Part shown: positions 18,297 to 27,243 of the stretch, one piece after another
Layout: the number at the start of each line of letters is the position of its first letter
Numbering within the stretch: position 1 is the stretch's first letter
Assembly: GCA_019745075.1 (NCBI GenBank)
Contig: JAIETR010000043.1
Location: 1-64,000 of the forward strand
From: Qipengyuania sp.
Lineage (GTDB): Bacteria > Pseudomonadota > Alphaproteobacteria > Sphingomonadales > Sphingomonadaceae
Reading direction: 5' to 3'
DNA: 64,000 bases
Notes under the pieces: generated by a model
What the model was told of the DNA's origin: nothing
The model's database searches: none
Seen by the model: the letters and a program-made list of their open reading frames with translations, nothing else
Position numbers and translations under genes: made by a program

Positions 18297-19892
18297 ATGA
18301 GTAGCCTCGTTCGCAGCGTCGGGACGATCGGCGGCCTGACCGCGGTCAGCCGCGTCTTCGGCTTCGTGCGCGACATGCTGGTGGCGCGGCTGCTGGGCGC
18401 GGGGCTGGCGGCGGACGCCTGGCAGCTCGCCTTCACCCTGCCCAACACCTTCCGCCGGCTGTTCGCGGAAGGGGCGTTCAGCGTTGCCTTCGTGCCGATG
18501 TACACGCGCGCGCTCCACGGCGACGGCGGCGAAGAGGCGGCCGACAAGTTCGCCGGCGACGTGCTCGGCGTGTTCGTGTGCGTTCTGTTCGGCTTCACCG
18601 CGCTGTGCCTGATCGCCATGCCCGGCATCGTCTGGCTGCTGGCGCGCGAATATCAGGATGTGCCGGGCAAGTTCGAGCTGTCGGTCCATCTCTCGCGGCT
18701 GACCTTTCCCTATCTCGGCCTCGTGAGCCTCGTGGCGATGCTCTCGGGCTTGCTCAACGCGCGCAGCCGCTTCGGACCGGGCGCCTTCGTGCCGGTGCTG
18801 CTCAATGTGGTCCTGATCGGCGGAGTGCTGACCGGCGCGTGGTTGCGCGGGCCGGGCGGGAGCGATGCGACGGTGGCCTGGGCGCTCGCCGCGGCGCTGA
18901 GCATGGCGGGTGTGCTCCAGCTTCTTTACCTGATCCTCGCCACCCGCCGCGCGGGCGTTCGTCTCAAGGTCACGATGCCGCGCTTCACGCCCGAGGTGAA
19001 GCGGCTCGGGCTCTTGATCCTGCCCGCCACTTTCGGTGCGGGCATCTACCAGATCAGCCAGCTCGTCGATACTTTCTTCGCGACCAGCCTGCCACAGGGC
19101 TCGCTGACGCTGCTCAAGCTCGCCGACCGCCTCAACCAGATGCCGCTCGGCATCTTCGGAATCGCGCTCGGCACCGCGATCCTGCCGATGCTGGCGCGTC
19201 ACATCCAGTCTGGCGACACGCGCGAGGCGCAGCGGCTGCAAGGCAACGCCATCGAGATGGCGACGCTGCTGTGCCTGCCGAGCGCGGTGGCGCTGGCGAT
19301 ATGCGCCGAGGCTTTCACCGCCGGCATCTTCCAGGGCGGGCGGATGACGCTGGAGGACACGCGCGTCATGGGCGCGATCGTGACCGCGCTGGTCGCCGGG
19401 CTGCCCGCCTATGTGCTCATCAAGGTGTTGCAGCCCGCCTTCTTCAGCCGCGAGGACATGCGCACACCCGTGTGGGTCGCGGCCGGCGCGCTCAGCGTCA
19501 ATATCGCGCTCAATTTCTGGGTGGTGCCGCGTTACGGTATCGTCGGGCTTGCCGGGGCGACCGCCTTCACCGCCTGGCTCAATGTCATCGGCCTCTATCT
19601 GGTTTTACAGCTGCGGGGCTGGTTTTCGATGACCGGCAAGCTCGCTGGACGGATCGCGCGGCAGATCGCCGCGACCGCGGTGATGGCGGGCGTGCTCACC
19701 TTCCTCGCCCCACGTATGGAGCCGCTGTGGACCGGCGGCGCGCTGGCGCGCGTCGGCTCGCTCGCTTCGCTGGTGGCCGCGGGCGGAGCCGCCTTCTTCG
19801 CCGCCGCCTTCGTGTTCGGCGCGCTCGACAAGGATCTGATCGCACAATTGCGCCGCCGCCGGCCGGCTCGGCCGGTCAACCTCTCCGAGTAG
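18297..19892 (+). CDS. murJ: Lipid II flippase MurJ
   Basis: Multi-span inner-membrane protein (531 aa) that flips lipid II for peptidoglycan synthesis. The N-terminus SSLVRSVGTIGGLTAVSRVFGFVRDML and the FAEGAFSVAFVPMY stretch are diagnostic for the MVF/MurJ family, and hydrophobic segments recur to the end. The ATG at 18297 is preferred to an upstream in-frame start within the palindromic repeat. It sits 7 bp before trpS. Confidence 0.95.
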   Translation: MSSLVRSVGTIGGLTAVSRVFGFVRDMLVARLLGAGLAADAWQLAFTLPNTFRRLFAEGAFSVAFVPMYTRALHGDGGEEAADKFAGDVLGVFVCVLFGFTALCLIAMPGIVWLLAREYQDVPGKFELSVHLSRLTFPYLGLVSLVAMLSGLLNARSRFGPGAFVPVLLNVVLIGGVLTGAWLRGPGGSDATVAWALAAALSMAGVLQLLYLILATRRAGVRLKVTMPRFTPEVKRLGLLILPATFGAGIYQISQLVDTFFATSLPQGSLTLLKLADRLNQMPLGIFGIALGTAILPMLARHIQSGDTREAQRLQGNAIEMATLLCLPSAVALAICAEAFTAGIFQGGRMTLEDTRVMGAIVTALVAGLPAYVLIKVLQPAFFSREDMRTPVWVAAGALSVNIALNFWVVPRYGIVGLAGATAFTAWLNVIGLYLVLQLRGWFSMTGKLAGRIARQIAATAVMAGVLTFLAPRMEPLWTGGALARVGSLASLVAAGGAAFFAAAFVFGALDKDLIAQLRRRRPARPVNLSE

Positions 19893-19899
19893 GAACCTC

Positions 19900-20940
19900 A
19901 TGCGCGTCGTCTCCGGCATCCAGCCCACCGGCAATCTCCACCTCGGCAACTACCTCGGAGCGATCCGCAACTGGGTGCGGATGCAGGACGCGATGGAACC
20001 GGGCAATCGCGCTCAAGTAGCCGAAGGCGGTAGCGCACAAAAGCACCAATGCCTGTTCTTCCTTGCCGATCTGCACGCGATCAGCATGCCGCACGATCCG
20101 GCCGAGCTGCGCCGGGGCACGCTCGAGATGGCCGCCGCGCTCACCGCCTGCGGGATCGATGCTGGCCGCTCGGTGCTGTTCAACCAGGCGCAGGTTCCCG
20201 CCCATGCCGAGCTGCAATGGCTGATCGGCGGCACCGCGCGGATGGGGTGGCTGAACCGCATGACGCAGTGGAAGGACAAGGCGGGCAAGAACCGCGAGGG
20301 GCAGTCGATAGCGCTGTTCGCCTATCCGGTGCTCCAGGCCGCCGACGTGCTACTCTACCAGGCGACGCATGTTCCGGTGGGCGAGGACCAGAAGCAGCAC
20401 CTGGAACTCGCCCGCGACATCGCGCAGAAGTTCAACACCGACTTCGGCGAGACCTTCACTTTGCCCGAGCCGATCGTCCCGCCGAGCGCGGCGCGGATCA
20501 TGTCCTTGCGCGACGGCCTTGCGAAGATGAGCAAGTCCGACGCCAGCGACATGAGCCGCATCAACCTCGTCGACGATGCCGAGACGGTGATGCAGAAAGT
20601 GAAGAAAGCCAAGACCGATCCCGAGCCGCTGCCGAGCGAAATCGGCGGGCTGGCCGGGCGGCCCGAGGCGCTCAACCTGGTGACCATCTACGCCGCGCTC
20701 GCCGACACCACGCCCGAGGCGGTGCTGGCCGAGCATGGCGGGCAGGGCTTCGGCGCGTTCAAACCGCGGCTCGGCGAACTGCTTGTCGAGACTTTGCGGC
20801 CGATTTCGACCCGCTTCACCGAGCTGCTGGCCGACCGCGAGGCGCTCGACGCCATCCTCGCCCGCGGCGCGGCCAAGGCCCGCGAACTGGCGGCGCCGAC
20901 CTTGGACGCGACGTATAAGGCGTTGGGGCTGGTGCGTTAA
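19900..20940 (+). CDS. trpS: Tryptophanyl-tRNA synthetase
   Basis: Charges tRNA-Trp. Class I signatures are present: PTGNLHLGNYLGA (HIGH-like, residues 8-20) and KMSKS near 209-213. At 346 aa it is slightly long; the segment NRAQVAEGGSAQKHQ, between MQDAMEPG and CLFFLADLHA, looks like an extra loop compared with usual TrpS proteins. Follows murJ closely and is probably co-transcribed. Confidence 0.95.
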   Translation: MRVVSGIQPTGNLHLGNYLGAIRNWVRMQDAMEPGNRAQVAEGGSAQKHQCLFFLADLHAISMPHDPAELRRGTLEMAAALTACGIDAGRSVLFNQAQVPAHAELQWLIGGTARMGWLNRMTQWKDKAGKNREGQSIALFAYPVLQAADVLLYQATHVPVGEDQKQHLELARDIAQKFNTDFGETFTLPEPIVPPSAARIMSLRDGLAKMSKSDASDMSRINLVDDAETVMQKVKKAKTDPEPLPSEIGGLAGRPEALNLVTIYAALADTTPEAVLAEHGGQGFGAFKPRLGELLVETLRPISTRFTELLADREALDAILARGAAKARELAAPTLDATYKALGLVR

Positions 20941-20960
20941 GCTCCATCTCCCCGAAGACC

Positions 20961-21070
20961 GTTCGCCCTGAGCTTGTCGAAGGGGCGGTTCGAGCGTAGC
21001 CGAGAACCTTTCGCGTTGGACGGCCTCGGCTTCGCTCGGCCAAGTCCCTCGACGGGCTCGGGACAAACGG
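20961..21070. repeat. Palindromic repeat, CCCTGAGCTTGTCGAAGGG type, before cdd
   Basis: About 110 bp between trpS and cdd. The left arm begins GTTCGCCCTGAGCTTGTCG; the right arm contains CCCTCGACGGGCTCGGGAC. A central GGCCTCGGCTTCGCTCGGCC hairpin lies at about 21023-21042. Related to the copy at 18178-18279, so murJ-trpS is bracketed by two members of the family. Confidence 0.85.
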
Positions 21071-21083
21071 GGTTTTAAGCATC

Positions 21084-21506
21084 ATGGTGTCATCGACCAC
21101 GCCTGCCGACGACGCTCTCATCGCCGCCGCCCGCGCGGCCGCGCGCAACTCCTATTCGCCCTATTCCAACTTCGCGGTCGGCGCGGCGCTGCGCTTCGCC
21201 GACGGGAGCGTGGCGACCGGCGCCAATGTCGAGAACGCGAGCTACGGCCTCGCGCTCTGCGCCGAGACGGTCGCGGTGGGCAAGGCGATGGCCGACGGAA
21301 TTCGCGGCGGGCTGGAGAAGGTGGCCGTGACCGGGCCCGGCGACGAGGTCATCACCCCGTGCGGCCGTTGCCGCCAGGTCTTGAACGAGCTCGCGCAATT
21401 GGGCGGAACCGATCCCGAGGTGCTTTGCGTCGCAGCCAACGAGGTCCGGCGGGTCAAGCTGTCCGAGCTGCTCCCGCATGCCTTCGGTCCGGCGAACCTC
21501 GCATGA
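21084..21506 (+). CDS. cdd: Cytidine deaminase
   Basis: Deaminates cytidine and deoxycytidine to uridine forms in pyrimidine salvage. At 140 aa it is the short tetrameric type. The zinc site is visible as CAE (in LALCAETVAVGKA, near residue 53) and PCGRCRQVLNE (near 93). The ATG follows a palindromic repeat, so the native promoter is not obvious. Confidence 0.95.
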   Translation: MVSSTTPADDALIAAARAAARNSYSPYSNFAVGAALRFADGSVATGANVENASYGLALCAETVAVGKAMADGIRGGLEKVAVTGPGDEVITPCGRCRQVLNELAQLGGTDPEVLCVAANEVRRVKLSELLPHAFGPANLA

Positions 21507-21525
21507 TGGACCAAATCCCGCCACC

Positions 21526-21613
21526 CGTCACCCCGGGCTTGACCCGGGGTCCCGCTTTTCTTCGAGCGCCGCCCCAAAAGAAGCGGGACCCCGGCTCGGG
21601 GGCCGGGGTGACG
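21526..21613. repeat. Palindromic repeat, GTCACCCCGG type (copy 1)
   Basis: An 88-bp inverted repeat between cdd and ldcA with ends CGTCACCCCGG and CCGGGGTGACG. Its right arm is the exact complement of the left arm of the copy at 22703-22787, so the two copies are in opposite orientation around ldcA. The GTCACCCCGG(N)CCGGGGT motif is a common dispersed alphaproteobacterial repeat. Confidence 0.9.
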
Positions 21614-21629
21614 CATTGGAAAGCGTAGG

Positions 21630-22637
21630 ATGATCGCTCGGCGCGCGGTTCTCGGCGGGGCGCTGGCGCTGACCGCGAGCCCCGCCTGGCCGCGCGCCAC
21701 GAGCAAGCCACCGCGCCTGCGCCCCGGCGACACCGTCGGGGTCGTCTCCCCGGCCAGCACGATGAGCAGCGAGGACGGGCTCGACCGCGCCGAATGGTGG
21801 ATCCGCGGCATGGGGCTGGTGCCCAAATTCGGACCCAACGCGGGCGGGCGCTGGGGCTATCTCGCGGGGACGGACGAACAGCGCGCCGCCGATCTCAACG
21901 CCGCCTATGCCGACCCGGAAGTGAAGGCGGTGTTCGCGGTGCGTGGCGGCTGGGGCGGGGCGCGCATCCTGCCGCTGCTCGACTGGGCCACCATCCGCGC
22001 CAATCCCAAGCTGCTGATCGGCTTTTCGGACGTGACCGCGCTCCACCTCGCCTTCGCCGCGCGCGCCGGCTTCCCGACCATCCACGGGGGCAATGCCACC
22101 AGCAGCTGGCGCAAGGCGAGCTGGGAGAGCCTGTGGCACCTCGCCTTCGCCGCCGACGCCCCCACGCTCGGCGGTGCCGCGATCGAGGCCGAGACCGGCC
22201 GCCCCGCGCGCACCATTACCGGCGGCAAAGCCACCGGCCGCCTGCTCGGCGGCAACCTCACCATTTTGAGCACGCTGATGGGCACCGGCTGGCTGCCCGA
22301 CCTCGAGGGCGCCGTGCTGTTCCTCGAGGACGTCAACGAGGCCGAATACCGTGTCGACCGCATGTTTCAGCAATTGAAGCTGGCGGGGGTGCTGGGGGGG
22401 CTCGCGGGCACTATCTTCGGCCAATGCACCGGTTGCGCCACGAGTGCGCCCGATTATTCGGGCTTCACCCTCGACCAGCTCATCGACCACTATTTCGCGC
22501 CATTGGGCATCCCCGCCGTGACCGGCTTCGACACCGGCCACATCGCCAACCAGCTCAGCCTGCCCAGTGGCGCGCGGGTGGAGCTGGACGGCGATGCGCG
22601 GACGGTGCGGGTGCTGGAGCGGGTGGTGGGGTCGTAG
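21630..22637 (+). CDS. LD-carboxypeptidase (peptidase S66 family)
   Basis: Likely removes the terminal D-Ala from murein tetrapeptides during peptidoglycan recycling. The 335-aa protein has a probable export signal with twin Arg, MIARRAVLGGALALTASPAW. The S66 triad can be placed at Ser in LIGFSDVTALH, Glu in FLEDVNEAEYRVDRM and His in FDTGHIANQLSLPSGA. An exported form differs from cytoplasmic E. coli LdcA. The start follows the palindromic repeat by 16 bp. Confidence 0.88.
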   Translation: MIARRAVLGGALALTASPAWPRATSKPPRLRPGDTVGVVSPASTMSSEDGLDRAEWWIRGMGLVPKFGPNAGGRWGYLAGTDEQRAADLNAAYADPEVKAVFAVRGGWGGARILPLLDWATIRANPKLLIGFSDVTALHLAFAARAGFPTIHGGNATSSWRKASWESLWHLAFAADAPTLGGAAIEAETGRPARTITGGKATGRLLGGNLTILSTLMGTGWLPDLEGAVLFLEDVNEAEYRVDRMFQQLKLAGVLGGLAGTIFGQCTGCATSAPDYSGFTLDQLIDHYFAPLGIPAVTGFDTGHIANQLSLPSGARVELDGDARTVRVLERVVGS

Positions 22638-22702
22638 TATTTCGCGAATCACGCGGGAAGCATTCTCCGGCCAGAGGTTTCGGGTAAAGTATGCATATCT
22701 CT

Positions 22703-22787
22703 CGTCACCCCGGCCCCCGAGCCGGGGTCCCGCTTCTTCCTGCGCGCCGCTCGAAAAGCTGGGCCCCGGATCAAGTCCGGGGTGACG
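22703..22787. repeat. Palindromic repeat, GTCACCCCGG type (copy 2, inverted)
   Basis: An 85-bp inverted repeat downstream of ldcA. Its left arm, CGTCACCCCGGCCCCCGAGC, matches the reverse complement of the right arm of copy 1; the other arms match more loosely. It ends just before the promoter region of the small protein gene. Confidence 0.9.
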
Positions 22788-22884
22788 GATGTTGGGGGGA
22801 TGGCGCAGCCGGCAAATTGTCACCCGACCCTTAACTACTCGAAGACACTATCCGCTCTACACCGCCCCGTCGGGAGCCACTCCC

Positions 22885-23058
22885 ATGAAATTCATCGCCT
22901 TGAAGTCGCGCGGCGGAGACTATCTCGTCGTCGCCAGCAATATCGCCTGGCTGCGCAGCGGGGAGAACGGGCAGACGCTGTTCGGGATGATCGGCGGCAG
23001 TCCGCTGCTGGTCACCGGCGGCATCGAGGATGTCGCGGCGCAGGTGCTGCGCGGATAA
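22885..23058 (+). CDS. Small conserved-type protein of unknown function
   Basis: A 57-aa protein starting MKFIALKSRGGDYLVVASNI and ending IEDVAAQVLRG. The ATG is preceded by GGGAG at a good distance, and codon use matches neighbours. It has no membrane segment, Cys cluster or recognisable domain; the pattern of short beta strands (FIALKS, YLVVASN, TLFGMIG, PLLVTG) resembles small sphingomonad hypothetical proteins. Its convergent neighbour is the TonB-like gene. Confidence 0.7.
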   Translation: MKFIALKSRGGDYLVVASNIAWLRSGENGQTLFGMIGGSPLLVTGGIEDVAAQVLRG

Positions 23059-23129
23059 TCCGAAACGAGCGGCCGGCGTCGAGACTGCCGCTCCGGCCCT
23101 CGGCGGATTCGAACGGCCGCCGTCGCCGG

Positions 23130-23930
23130 TCATTTGCGGGTGACGGTGTAATCGATCCGTATCCGCACCCATTCGCCGACCATCGATCGGCCACCCACGC
23201 GCGGCGGGCGCACCTTGAACTGCCACGCCGCGGCCAGCACCGCGCGCCCCATGTTCGAGCCCTGCGGCCACTCGTCCACCAGCACGCACCCATCGACGCG
23301 GAATTGGGGCTCGGTCCGGCAATCGATCAGCGCCCAGGCGGGCGGATTCACATAGTCGAGATAGCCGGTGAGCTCGTCATGGTAAGGCTCGCGGTACCAT
23401 TGCGCGGCGTAGAGCGGCTCGCCGTTGGGCCCGCTTCCGGCGATGCGCTGCGAATCGCCGGACGCGCCTGCGCTGCCCTCGGGCCCACGAGCGGCCGCCA
23501 TGTCGGAGCGGATGACCGCCTTGATCTTCGGCGCGGCGGGCGCGGTCGTCGCCGGAGGCGCGGGGGGCGCCTCGGGAGTCGTCGCAGGCCGCGGCAAGAC
23601 CACCGCCGGAGGGCTGGACAGCGGGCTGGGCGAAGCGGCTGCCTCCGGAGGGACCGGTCGAGCGGAAGCCGCCCGCCTCGGTGCGGCCGCCTGCGGCTCG
23701 ACCTGCTGTTGTTCAGGCTCGGGCGAGGCCTGCTCGATGTCGAAAGTGGCGACGACCTCGTCCACCGCCCCGTCCTGGCCCGCGCCCGCCCCCAGCGAGA
23801 GCAGCACCACCAGCAGGATCGCCTCGAGCAGCAGCGCCAGGCCCACCGAGACGACGCGCCGCCGCGCGCCCGGCCAGCGGGCGTCGATACCATCGATCCA
23901 TGTCGAAAGCTTCGGCAATATGGGGGACAT
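23130..23930 (-). CDS. TonB-like periplasmic-spanning protein
   Basis: A 266-aa protein with the TonB-type layout: a short cytoplasmic start, one membrane segment (about 28-48, VGLALLLEAILLVVLLSLGA), a Pro/Ala/Glu-rich spacer (65-140) and a compact C-terminal domain ending AAAWQFKVRPPRVGGRSMVG. The C-terminus resembles the TonB box-binding fold, with the typical segment of alpha helix then strand. No exbB or exbD is adjacent, so it may be a divergent energy transducer or envelope-tethering protein. Confidence 0.7.
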   Translation of the reverse strand: MSPILPKLSTWIDGIDARWPGARRRVVSVGLALLLEAILLVVLLSLGAGAGQDGAVDEVVATFDIEQASPEPEQQQVEPQAAAPRRAASARPVPPEAAASPSPLSSPPAVVLPRPATTPEAPPAPPATTAPAAPKIKAVIRSDMAAARGPEGSAGASGDSQRIAGSGPNGEPLYAAQWYREPYHDELTGYLDYVNPPAWALIDCRTEPQFRVDGCVLVDEWPQGSNMGRAVLAAAWQFKVRPPRVGGRSMVGEWVRIRIDYTVTRK

Positions 23931-24078
23931 GCGATCTCGAAGTGCGCGCCGGCCACCGCCCTACCGGGTGCGTCCGATCATGGCCAGAGCCTGGCGCGGC
24001 CCCACAGGCGCGACCGCCGGTGCAGCCGTGCGAAACCGGCCTGGCGCACCCTTCGGCCGCGCCGGGGGGTGTGCCTCG

Positions 24079-25224
24079 TCAGCTTTCGCCCAGCCATTCC
24101 AGCAGCGCCGCCAGGCAGTCGCGCGCCAGCAGCTTGCTCCGCTCGGGGCTCCAGCCCTGCGCCGGCTCCGGGGCGGCGGGATTGTCCTTGAAGGGCATCT
24201 CGAGCGTCATCGCCACCGCGCCGAAGCGCTCGGCGACCTGGTTGGTGCTCATCGAGAGGTTGGCGCCGCCGTGCTTCGCCCTGGTGTAGCCCTGCTCGGT
24301 CTGGAAGTCGGGGGTGCGGCGGGCGAGGATGCGCTGGTAGCGGTAGAAGCCTTCGCCCTGCTCGTCCTGCCAGCTCGGGATTCCCTCGAAGCCGGCGAGG
24401 AAGGCCACCGGGATCGCCTCGTCGCCGTGGACGTCCATCGCGAAATCGACCCCGGTCTCGTCCATCGCATTGCGGATCGCCAGCACCTCGGGCGATCTCT
24501 CGGGCGTCGGCTCGTGCCATTCGCGGTTGAGGTTCGCACCCACCGCATTGGTGCGCAGGTGCCCGCGGCGCGAGCCGTCAGGGTTGCAATTGGGGACCAC
24601 GTGGAAGCGGCATAGCCTGCGCAGGGCCATCGCCACCGGGTCGGCGGGGTCGGTCAGAACCTCCAGCGCGCCTTCCATCCACCATTCGGCCATGCTCTCG
24701 CCGGGGTGCTGGCGGGCGTAGAGCCACACCTGCTTGTCGCCCTCGCCCAGCTCGAGGCAGTCGAGCGGCTGGCCGTCGAGCGTGGTGCCGAGGCAGCGGT
24801 AGTCCACGCCCTCGGCGCCCGCCGCCTCGGCGATGAGGTCGTGGTGCCGCTCCATCGAATAGGGCGCGAAATAGGCGAAGAAGGCGATGTCGCCACGGGG
24901 ACGGTAGCGGATCGTCAGCGCGCCGCCCTCGGCGTCCTTGTCGAAGCTGGAGCGAGCGCGGCCCCAATATTCGCGGTCCTCGGATACCACCGCGTCATAA
25001 TCGGGCCAGCCGCCCGGATAGGCGCTGTCGTTGAGGCCGGTGATAGTCAGCACCAGCTCGCGCCCCTTCGCGCCGGCGACGCGGAAGTGGAACCACTGCC
25101 TGAACTCGCTCATGTGGTCGCGTGGGATGGCGAGCTTCGCGCTTGCTCCCTCGACCTCCAGAACCTCGATATTGCCGCTGTCGAACTGCGCGTCGATCCG
25201 GATGTCGTTCACTTTCTGCTTCAC
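24079..25224 (-). CDS. M14 family metallocarboxypeptidase (cytosolic type)
   Basis: A zinc carboxypeptidase of 381 aa. An N-terminal beta-sandwich domain (about 1-125) typical of the M14 cytosolic/AGBL-like subgroup precedes the catalytic domain. Zinc ligands and catalytic residues are visible in [12 protein letters not shown] (H and E), NLNRE, DVHGDE (H) and LEMPFKD (catalytic Glu). The substrate is unknown; bacterial relatives may trim acidic C-terminal residues. The GTG start overlaps the stop of the DUF4136 lipoprotein (GTGA), so the pair is coupled. Confidence 0.88.
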   Translation of the reverse strand: MKQKVNDIRIDAQFDSGNIEVLEVEGASAKLAIPRDHMSEFRQWFHFRVAGAKGRELVLTITGLNDSAYPGGWPDYDAVVSEDREYWGRARSSFDKDAEGGALTIRYRPRGDIAFFAYFAPYSMERHHDLIAEAAGAEGVDYRCLGTTLDGQPLDCLELGEGDKQVWLYARQHPGESMAEWWMEGALEVLTDPADPVAMALRRLCRFHVVPNCNPDGSRRGHLRTNAVGANLNREWHEPTPERSPEVLAIRNAMDETGVDFAMDVHGDEAIPVAFLAGFEGIPSWQDEQGEGFYRYQRILARRTPDFQTEQGYTRAKHGGANLSMSTNQVAERFGAVAMTLEMPFKDNPAAPEPAQGWSPERSKLLARDCLAALLEWLGES

Positions 25225-25832
25225 TCGGCCCTCACCTGCACGGTTTCGCCGCTGCGGCCCGGGAAGTCCCGGAACAGCGCGGCGGCGAGCGCTTGGGCGT
25301 TTGCGTTGCGGTCCGCAAGGGGGGACTTGTCGGTGGTGCGGATGTCGGCGCGGCCCTCCCACAAGTTCGGCGCGGCGGCGGCGGCCCGCGCGTCGCGCAG
25401 GGTAACGCCGAGCTGGGTGCCGGTGGTGGGGCGGGGCCCGCCGCCGAGGTTGATGCCGACGCCGAGGCCCACGCCCGAGCCATATGAGCCGGCGGAGCCG
25501 CCGACGCCCACGCTCACCGGGCTGCGGCGCCCGACGGGGCCTTGCGTGAAGCGGTCGATGCGGACCTGCGCGATCTGGCCGGCGCCGGCGCGGTCGCTCT
25601 CGCGGTATCCGAGCCGGGTCAGCTCGGCGGCGACCGCTGCCTTGTACGGCGCGGCCTCGAGCCCGTCGATCGAGCCCGGCGCGCTTTCGACGAACACCTT
25701 GCCCTGGCCGAGCCGCGCGGCCCCGGCGGGATCGACGAAGCGGGTGACCTCGATCGGACCCTGCGGCGTGGCGCAGGCGGCGAGCGCCAGCGGGGCGGCG
25801 AGGACGGCGAGCAGGAAAGCGGAGCGGCGCAT
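25221..25832 (-). CDS. DUF4136 family lipoprotein
   Basis: A 203-aa exported protein: signal peptide [20 protein letters not shown] with lipobox LAAC. The mature part fits DUF4136, with a Gly/Ser-rich loop (about 105-135, [19 protein letters not shown]) and a C-terminal [13 protein letters not shown] segment typical of the family. Function unknown. Co-transcribed with the M14 peptidase and divergent from galE across 95 bp. Confidence 0.85.
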   Translation of the reverse strand: MRRSAFLLAVLAAPLALAACATPQGPIEVTRFVDPAGAARLGQGKVFVESAPGSIDGLEAAPYKAAVAAELTRLGYRESDRAGAGQIAQVRIDRFTQGPVGRRSPVSVGVGGSAGSYGSGVGLGVGINLGGGPRPTTGTQLGVTLRDARAAAAAPNLWEGRADIRTTDKSPLADRNANAQALAAALFRDFPGRSGETVQVRAE

Positions 25833-25927
25833 GACGAATTCCCCTTCGAAGATCTTGAAATGGCAACGCGCGAATCGACGAAAGGCACCCGCTTACGCGG
25901 CGCGCATGCCCGTGCTAGCGCGCGCGC

Positions 25928-26953
25928 ATGAACGAAGCGAGAAGCGAGGGCGGGCGAGCGCCGGTGCTGGTCACCGGAGGCGCCGGTTACATCGGCAGCC
26001 ATGCGGTGCTGGCGCTGGCCGATGCGGGCTGGCCGGTGGCGGTGCTCGACGACCTGTCGACCGGCTTCCGCTGGGCGGTGCCCGAGGGGGTGGCGTTCCA
26101 CGAGGGCGACATCGCCGACACCGCTCTGCTGGCGAGGATCTTCGCCGAGCAGGGCACGGCTGCCGTCATGCATTTCGCCGGCTCGATCGTGGTGCCCGAA
26201 TCGGTTTCCAACCCGCTCAAATATTACGACAACAACACCGCCAGGAGCCGCACGCTGATCCAGTCTGCGGTCGAGGCGGGAGTGCCGCATTTCCTCTTCA
26301 GTTCGACCGCCACCGTCTATGGCGAGCCCGAGATCAAGCCGCTGACCGAGGACGATCCGCTCCAGCCGGTCAATCCCTACGGCATGAGCAAGCTGATGAC
26401 CGAGCGCATCCTCGCCGATGTCAGCAAGGCGCACGCGATGAACCACTGCGTGCTGCGCTATTTCAACGTCTGCGGCGCCGATCCGTGGGCGCGCGCGGGT
26501 CAATCGACCGCGGGCGCGACGCATCTGATCAAGGTCGCGGTCGAGGCGGTGGCGGGCAAGCGGCCCCACGTCAGCGTGTTCGGCGACGATTATCCGACCC
26601 CCGACGGCACCGGCATCCGCGACTACATCCACGTCTCGGACCTCGCGGCGGCGCACGTCCACGCGCTGGAAGCGCTGATCGCCGAGCCCGAGCGGAGCCT
26701 GACCATGAACGTCGGCTACGGCCGCGGTTTCTCGGTGCTCGAGGTGCTCGATGCCGTCGATCGCGCGACCGGCACGAAGGTCCCGCGCGTGCAGGAGCCG
26801 CGCCGGGCCGGCGATGTGCCGGCGCTGATCTCCGATCCCGCACGCATCCGCGCGACCACGCCCTGGACCCCGCAGTATGACGATCTCGAGCTCATCGTCA
26901 CTCACGCGCTCGCCTGGGAGCGCAAGCTGGCGGAGATGCCGCGAAACGCTTGA
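25928..26953 (+). CDS. galE: UDP-glucose 4-epimerase
   Basis: Interconverts UDP-glucose and UDP-galactose for envelope polysaccharides. The 341-aa short-chain dehydrogenase-like protein has the NAD motif VTGGAGYIGSH (17-27), the catalytic Ser/Thr region FSSTATVYG and YGMSK (YxxxK). The C-terminal NVGYGRGFSVLEV is typical of GalE. No other sugar genes adjoin it. Confidence 0.95.
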   Translation: MNEARSEGGRAPVLVTGGAGYIGSHAVLALADAGWPVAVLDDLSTGFRWAVPEGVAFHEGDIADTALLARIFAEQGTAAVMHFAGSIVVPESVSNPLKYYDNNTARSRTLIQSAVEAGVPHFLFSSTATVYGEPEIKPLTEDDPLQPVNPYGMSKLMTERILADVSKAHAMNHCVLRYFNVCGADPWARAGQSTAGATHLIKVAVEAVAGKRPHVSVFGDDYPTPDGTGIRDYIHVSDLAAAHVHALEALIAEPERSLTMNVGYGRGFSVLEVLDAVDRATGTKVPRVQEPRRAGDVPALISDPARIRATTPWTPQYDDLELIVTHALAWERKLAEMPRNA

Positions 26954-27044
26954 CCGGAGAGGGTGACTTGGCTAACGGGCCCGCCTGATTTGGACGCGTC
27001 GGAAGCCGCTTCCGGCGCGTAACTATTTGTAGGTTCCACCAGTC

Positions 27045-27170
27045 ATGAAAATTCGCAACAGCCTCAAGTCCCTGAAGGACCGCCACCGCGATTGCCGCGT
27101 GATCCGCCGCCGCGGGCGCACCTATGTCATCAACAAAACCAACCGCCGCTTCAAGGCCCGCCAGGGCTGA
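27045..27170 (+). CDS. rpmJ: 50S ribosomal protein L36
   Basis: A 41-aa protein, [20 protein letters not shown]..., rich in Arg and Lys. It is the longer, zinc-ligand-depleted L36 form (single Cys at 17) normal in alphaproteobacteria, and stands alone rather than in the spc operon, as usual for this group. A GTAGGTT element sits upstream of the ATG. Confidence 0.95.
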   Translation: MKIRNSLKSLKDRHRDCRVIRRRGRTYVINKTNRRFKARQG

Positions 27171-27191
27171 GCGATTCGTTTGGCGTGTTCG

Positions 27192-27223
27192 ACGGCCCGC
27201 TTCCCACGAGGAATGCGGGCCGT
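27192..27223 (+). terminator. Probable terminator after rpmJ
   Basis: A 9-bp stem ACGGCCCGC (27192-27200) and GCGGGCCGT (27215-27223) with a 14-nt loop, 22 bp after the rpmJ stop. The following bases TCGCGTTT are only weakly T-rich, so efficiency is uncertain. Confidence 0.45.
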
Positions 27224-27243
27224 TCGCGTTTGAGGGCGGGCTT

